NCBI GenBank assembly: GCA_016841825.1
Contig: JAENYK010000009.1
Coordinates: forward strand, 124,001-188,000
Length of the DNA: 64,000 bases
Source: Halothermothrix sp.
GTDB lineage: Bacteria; Bacillota; Halanaerobiia; DY22613
Direction of reading: 5' to 3'
The first letter of the stretch is position 1. Every line of letters starts with the position of its first letter. The notes under the pieces were generated by a model. It ran no database searches. It was not told where the DNA came from and saw only the letters and a list, made by a program, of their open reading frames with translations. A program made the translations under genes and the position numbers. Positions 60,203-64,000 of this stretch are shown here, in pieces.

Positions 60203-61423
60203 CTAGGTTCGATATTCTCCATTAATTCTCACATATTCATAACTTAAATCACATCCCCAGGCTGTTGCTTCTTGATCTCCTTCTTCTAAATGAATTGTAA
60301 TAACCAGTTCTTTTTCTTCTAAAATTTGCTTCGCCCTATCTTCATCAAACTCAATCGGATTCCCCTTCTCCATAAGAAGAACCGTCCCCACTGAACTACT
60401 GATCCCCATGCTTATTTTTGCCGGATCAAAATCAACGCCTGCATACCCCAGGGCTGCAATAAATCTCCCCCAATTGGCGTCTTCTCCAAATAAAGCTGTT
60501 TTAACCAGATTCGATCTGATAATTGATTTGGCTAATTTTTTAGCATCTTCCTTTGTAGCTGTTCCTTTTACCTGGACTTCCAAAATTTTTGTTGCCCCTT
60601 CTCCATCTTTTACAATCTGCTTCGCCAAATAAGTATTTACATAATGAAAAACTTCTTTAAAACGCTCATATTCTTTATTCTCTTCACAAATTTGAACATT
60701 TCCTACCGCCCCATTTGCCAGAACAGCAACCATATCATTAGTACTGGTATCACCATCAACCGAAATCATATTATAAGAATCTTCCACACTCTCCTTTAAA
60801 GCTTTTTCCAGCAATCTCTCAGAAATATTCAAATCTGTCGTAATAAAAGCCAACATTGTCGCCATATTGGGATGAATCATTCCAGACCCCTTTGCCATTC
60901 CACCTATTTTCACGGTTTTGCCCCCAATCTCTACTTCTACTGCAATTTCTTTAACAAAGGTATCGGTTGTCATAATTGCTTCGGCGGCTTTATGAGCTGC
61001 ATCAACTGAATTACTTAGCATTGGCTTTATTTTTTCGATACCATTGGATATGATTTCAATTGGAAGTTGCTTACCTATAATCCCGGTGGATGCCACCAAA
61101 ACCTCCTTTTCTTCTACCCCTAAACAAGAAGCTGTTTTTTTAACCATTAACTCAGCATTTTTCATCCCTGTATCTCCTGTACATGCATTGGCTATACCAC
61201 TATTGATTACAATCGCTTTGATTGATTTATTCACTTCAACCACCTTTTGATTCCACAAGATTGGTGCTGCTTTGATCACATTGGTAGTCAAAACAGTCGC
61301 TACTGTCGCAGAAATCTCACTATATAATAAAGCCAGATCCTTTCTTTTTCTTTTAATTCCTATATGATCACCTATTGCTTGAAATCCCTCCGGATGTGTT
61401 ACACCACCAGCTACAATCTTCAT
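60203..61423 (-). CDS. argJ: Ornithine acetyltransferase/N-acetylglutamate synthase
   Basis: 406 residues. It moves the acetyl group from acetylornithine to glutamate, giving the recycling arginine pathway. The self-cleavage site is in GSGMIHPNMATMLAFITTD, where Thr of ATML becomes the N-terminal nucleophile of the beta chain. Other marks are VASTGIIGKQLPIE and VDGDTSTNDMV. The presence of argJ with argC-argB-argD and no argE suits the cyclic pathway. AAAGGAG precedes the ATG. Confidence 0.96.
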   Translation of the reverse strand: MKIVAGGVTHPEGFQAIGDHIGIKRKRKDLALLYSEISATVATVLTTNVIKAAPILWNQKVVEVNKSIKAIVINSGIANACTGDTGMKNAELMVKKTASCLGVEEKEVLVASTGIIGKQLPIEIISNGIEKIKPMLSNSVDAAHKAAEAIMTTDTFVKEIAVEVEIGGKTVKIGGMAKGSGMIHPNMATMLAFITTDLNISERLLEKALKESVEDSYNMISVDGDTSTNDMVAVLANGAVGNVQICEENKEYERFKEVFHYVNTYLAKQIVKDGEGATKILEVQVKGTATKEDAKKLAKSIIRSNLVKTALFGEDANWGRFIAALGYAGVDFDPAKISMGISSSVGTVLLMEKGNPIEFDEDRAKQILEEKELVITIHLEEGDQEATAWGCDLSYEYVRINGEYRT

Positions 61424-61456
61424 TTGTAATACGCTCCTTTCAATTCCAAACCACTT

Positions 61457-62497
61457 TTAACGTACAAGTGGAATACCCGTAAGACCCATTCTTTCATCTA
61501 ATCCAAACATAATATTCATATTTTGCACTGCCTGCCCTGCAGCTCCTTTTACCAGATTATCAATCGCTCCGACAATAATTACCCGGTTGGTTCTTTCATC
61601 AATTACAAATCCAATATCACAATAGTTTGATCCTTTGACCCATCTGGTTTCAGGATAAATATCTTTGTTCATCAGCCGGATGAAAAACTCTTCTCCATAG
61701 TATTTATTATAAATTGTAGATATTTCTTCATAAGAAACAATTTCCGTTAATCGACCATATGTAGTAATCAGTATTCCCCGATTCATCGGAACCAGATGAG
61801 GAGTAAAGGAGATGTTGATCGTTCCACCACTTATTTCTTCCAATTGCTGTTCAATCTCTGGTATGTGGCGATGAGTTGCCACTTTATAGGCTTTGATGGA
61901 TTCATTACATTCTGCAAAGTGTGTTCCCAAATTTAAAGACCGTCCAGCACCAGATATCCCCGATTTAGCATCTATAATGATACTATCTTTTTCCAGAATT
62001 CCTTCTTTTAGCAAAGGTGCAAGAGACAAAATGCTGCATGTTGGATAACATCCTGGGTTAGCTACCAAACTGGTTTTTCGAATCTCCTCTCTATTCCATT
62101 CGCAGAGTCCATACACAGCATTCTTCAGCAGCTCTGCATTATGATGCTCAGTACTATACCAGTCTTCATAAACTTCTTTATTTGTCAAACGAAAATCTGC
62201 ACCCAGATCAATCACTTTTGTTTGAGCAAGTACTGCATCATTTAAGTTTTTAGATGCAATTCCATGAGGTAGTGCCATAAAAATAACATCTACTTCTATA
62301 GCAACCTGTTCCACTTCTTCATCTGTACACTCTATCTCACAGAGTCCTAAATAGCTTTGATATACGTCACTATAAACTTTTCCCGAAAAACTTTTCGATG
62401 TCATCTTTATAATCTCAACTTGTGGATGTCGCAACAAAATTCTTATTAATTCTTCTCCTACATATCCTGTTGAACCAATAATTCCAGCTTTAATCAT
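61457..62497 (-). CDS. argC: N-acetyl-gamma-glutamyl-phosphate reductase
   Basis: 346 residues. The NADP-binding start is KAGIIGSTGYVGEELIRILLRHP, the catalytic Cys is in VANPGCYPTCSIL, and the active-site His is in KVATHRHIPEIEQ. It reduces N-acetylglutamyl phosphate to the semialdehyde. First gene of the operon, with GAGGAGG before the ATG and a promoter 30-60 nt upstream. Confidence 0.97.
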   Translation of the reverse strand: MIKAGIIGSTGYVGEELIRILLRHPQVEIIKMTSKSFSGKVYSDVYQSYLGLCEIECTDEEVEQVAIEVDVIFMALPHGIASKNLNDAVLAQTKVIDLGADFRLTNKEVYEDWYSTEHHNAELLKNAVYGLCEWNREEIRKTSLVANPGCYPTCSILSLAPLLKEGILEKDSIIIDAKSGISGAGRSLNLGTHFAECNESIKAYKVATHRHIPEIEQQLEEISGGTINISFTPHLVPMNRGILITTYGRLTEIVSYEEISTIYNKYYGEEFFIRLMNKDIYPETRWVKGSNYCDIGFVIDERTNRVIIVGAIDNLVKGAAGQAVQNMNIMFGLDERMGLTGIPLVR

Positions 62498-62526
62498 CTG
62501 ATTCGCCTCCTCGACAATCTTTTATC

Positions 62527-62556
62527 ATTATACACCATAGTTTTATAAACATGCAA
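62527..62556 (-). promoter_or_regulatory. Promoter of the argC operon
   Basis: Minus strand TTGCAT (62556-62551), 18-nt spacer, TATAAT (62532-62527). It diverges from the argG promoter, which has the same -35 sequence. Confidence 0.72.
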
Positions 62557-62668
62557 CTATTTTTTTATAAAATATTTTATTCTCGTCTAGTTTCTTCATT
62601 TATAAGGATTTATTTGTTTCGCAGAAATAAAGGTATAATATTTTATACAATTTTTATGCACAAAGGGC

Positions 62669-62702
62669 TTGCATAATATCCAAATTTTATGTATAATTAT
62701 AC
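62669..62702 (+). promoter_or_regulatory. Promoter of argG with ARG-box-like palindrome
   Basis: TTGCAT (62669-62674), 17-nt spacer, TATAAT (62692-62697). The -10 element lies inside the perfect 12-bp palindrome GTATAATTATAC (62691-62702), and GCATAATATCC covers the -35 side. Both look like half or whole ARG boxes bound by ArgR/AhrC, so arginine repression is likely; this is inference. Confidence 0.7.
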
Positions 62703-62739
62703 TCAATCTCGTGGACAAAACGATTGGAGGAATAAAGTC

Positions 62740-63957
62740 ATGAATAAAAAAGTTGTTTTAGCTTATTCTGGCGGATTAGATACATCTGTAATAATCCCCT
62801 GGTTAAAGGAGAACTATGATTATGAAGTAATTGCGGTTTGTGTTGATGTTGGACAAGGTCAGGAATTAAAAGATCTGAAAGCAAAAGCCCTCTCTACTGG
62901 AGCCAGCAAATTATATATAGAAGATGTTAAAGAGGAGTTCATAACCGAATATGTCTGGCCTACCTTAAAAACAGGTGCCATCTATGAATCCAAATATCTA
63001 TTAGGTACCTCGATGGCCCGACCAATTATTGTAAAAAAGTTGGTACAAATTGCCCTCAAAGAAAAAGCAGAAGCCATCTGTCATGGTTGTACCGGAAAAG
63101 GAAATGATCAAATTCGCTTTGAATTAGGCATCAAAGCCCTGGCACCACATTTAAAGGTGATTGCTCCCTGGCGGATTTGGGATATCAAATCCCGGGAAGA
63201 TGCGATGGCTTATCTGGAAGACCGGGGACTTCCCGTACCGATGAAGAAAGAAGAAAGTTACAGCAGAGACCGGAATCTATGGCATATTAGTCACGAAGGA
63301 TTAGAGCTCGAAGATCCAGAACGTGCACCAAACTATGAAAAACTTCTTAAAATGACAGTTACACCAGAAAAAGCACCAGACGAACCCACCCTCATCGAAC
63401 TTGAATTCAAGCAAGGGGTTCCCGTTAAACTGAATGGCGAATCTTTAAACCCTGTAGCAATCTTAGAAAAATTAAACGAAATCGGTGGGAAAAATGCGAT
63501 TGGCATTGTCGATATTTTAGAAAACCGGGTTGTAGGAATGAAATCAAGAGGTATTTATGAAACTCCAGGAGGGACCATCCTCTATCAGGCTCATCAGGAA
63601 TTAGAACATTTATGTTTAGATCAGCAAACCTATTCTTTCAAACAGACCATAGCCACCAAATTTGCAGAACTCATTTATTGTGGTGAATGGTTTACTCCAT
63701 TGCGAGAGGCATTATCAGGTTTTACTAATGAGATTCAGAAAACCGTATCAGGAACTATAAAATTAAAATTATATAAAGGAAATATTATTCCAATGGGTGC
63801 AACATCTCCATATTCACTTTACGATGAAAGCTTAGCAAGCTTTGCAACCGGGGAATTATATAATCATCAGGATGCAGAAGGCTTTATCAATCTGTTTGGA
63901 CTACCTTCCAAAGTCCAGGCATTAATGAAGCAACGTAACAATATCAAACTTGGTTAA
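62740..63957 (+). CDS. argG: Argininosuccinate synthase
   Basis: 405 residues from the ATG at 62740, which has GGAGG 9 nt upstream. An in-frame ATG at 62689 lies inside the promoter and is rejected. N-type ATP pyrophosphatase motif [12 protein letters not shown] at the start, then [18 protein letters not shown]. It joins citrulline and aspartate. The stop is 12 nt before argH, so argGH is an operon, as is common. Confidence 0.97.
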   Translation: MNKKVVLAYSGGLDTSVIIPWLKENYDYEVIAVCVDVGQGQELKDLKAKALSTGASKLYIEDVKEEFITEYVWPTLKTGAIYESKYLLGTSMARPIIVKKLVQIALKEKAEAICHGCTGKGNDQIRFELGIKALAPHLKVIAPWRIWDIKSREDAMAYLEDRGLPVPMKKEESYSRDRNLWHISHEGLELEDPERAPNYEKLLKMTVTPEKAPDEPTLIELEFKQGVPVKLNGESLNPVAILEKLNEIGGKNAIGIVDILENRVVGMKSRGIYETPGGTILYQAHQELEHLCLDQQTYSFKQTIATKFAELIYCGEWFTPLREALSGFTNEIQKTVSGTIKLKLYKGNIIPMGATSPYSLYDESLASFATGELYNHQDAEGFINLFGLPSKVQALMKQRNNIKLG

Positions 63958-63969
63958 GGAAGTGATTAA

Positions 63970-64000
63970 ATGAAACTTTGGGGTGGACGTTTTTCAAAAG
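63970..64000 (+). CDS. argH: Argininosuccinate lyase, first codons only
   Basis: The last 31 bases start a gene with AGGAAGTGATTAA before ATG and encode MKLWGGRFSK, the characteristic start of argininosuccinate lyase. It follows argG by 12 nt. The rest lies outside the window. Confidence 0.9.
   Translation, partial: MKLWGGRFSK

Noticed and set aside
62689-62739. Upstream in-frame start of argG
   Set aside because: It lies on the -10 element and palindrome of the promoter and has no ribosome binding site; 62740 has a good one.
1-64000. CRISPR arrays, tRNA and rRNA genes
   Set aside because: Looked for regular repeats and tRNA-like cloverleaf ends with CCA/T-loop patterns; none were seen.

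Overview
The window is AT-rich, low-GC DNA from a bacterium of the Firmicutes (Bacillota) lineage. Signs of this are strong AGGAGG-type ribosome binding sites, a T-box leader on thrS, and an argCJBD-carAB operon facing argG/argH. A predicted beta-barrel protein with a signal peptide and an aromatic C-terminus (37178-38236) suggests an outer membrane, so a diderm order such as Halanaerobiales is a reasonable guess, not a proof. Almost every gene is on the minus strand, so 'downstream' usually means towards position 1.

Region 1 (1-23700) is a lipopeptide assembly line read right to left from one good promoter (23612-23640): a B12-type radical SAM enzyme, a 5,934-residue NRPS (fatty acyl-AMP ligase, carrier, then five C-A-T modules), a second B12-type radical SAM enzyme, and a second NRPS that leaves the window. 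Specificity residues read by eye predict acyl-Gln-Gln-Asn-Asn-Gln as the first part of the product. The second NRPS starts with only the C-terminal half of a condensation domain. Modules 3 and 4 share a nearly identical 737-bp direct repeat.

Region 2 (24039-34590) holds a DinB-like protein, a DUF5724/DUF4132-type giant protein split in two at a run of eight A residues, a small partner gene, two methyltransferases, an APH-like kinase broken by an in-frame TGA, and a divergent secreted protein of unknown function.

Region 3 (34652-40151) has thrS with promoter and T-box, the predicted outer-membrane barrel, a three-hairpin element that may be an IS200/IS605-type remnant, and a large lipoprotein.

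Region 4 (40643-42203) is the most interesting compact locus: promoter, radical SAM/SPASM peptide maturase, a 41-residue three-cysteine peptide starting 4 nt after the maturase stop, and a strong terminator. It looks like a minimal two-gene RiPP unit.

Region 5 (42277-53210) is an accessory run of small, mostly single genes, all in one orientation: GNAT-deaminase fusion, methyltransferases, thioredoxin/GNAT-like protein, membrane protein, VOC protein, ABC exporter, GNAT, APH kinase and cupin. It also contains duplicated fragments of one methyltransferase gene and a repeated promoter-like palindrome.

Region 6 (53211-64000) has a GC-richer, probably structured RNA remnant, then the arginine/carbamoyl phosphate operon argC-argJ-argB-argD-carA-carB with a terminator, and divergent argG with the start of argH. 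Overlapping promoters and ARG-box-like palindromes lie between the two units.
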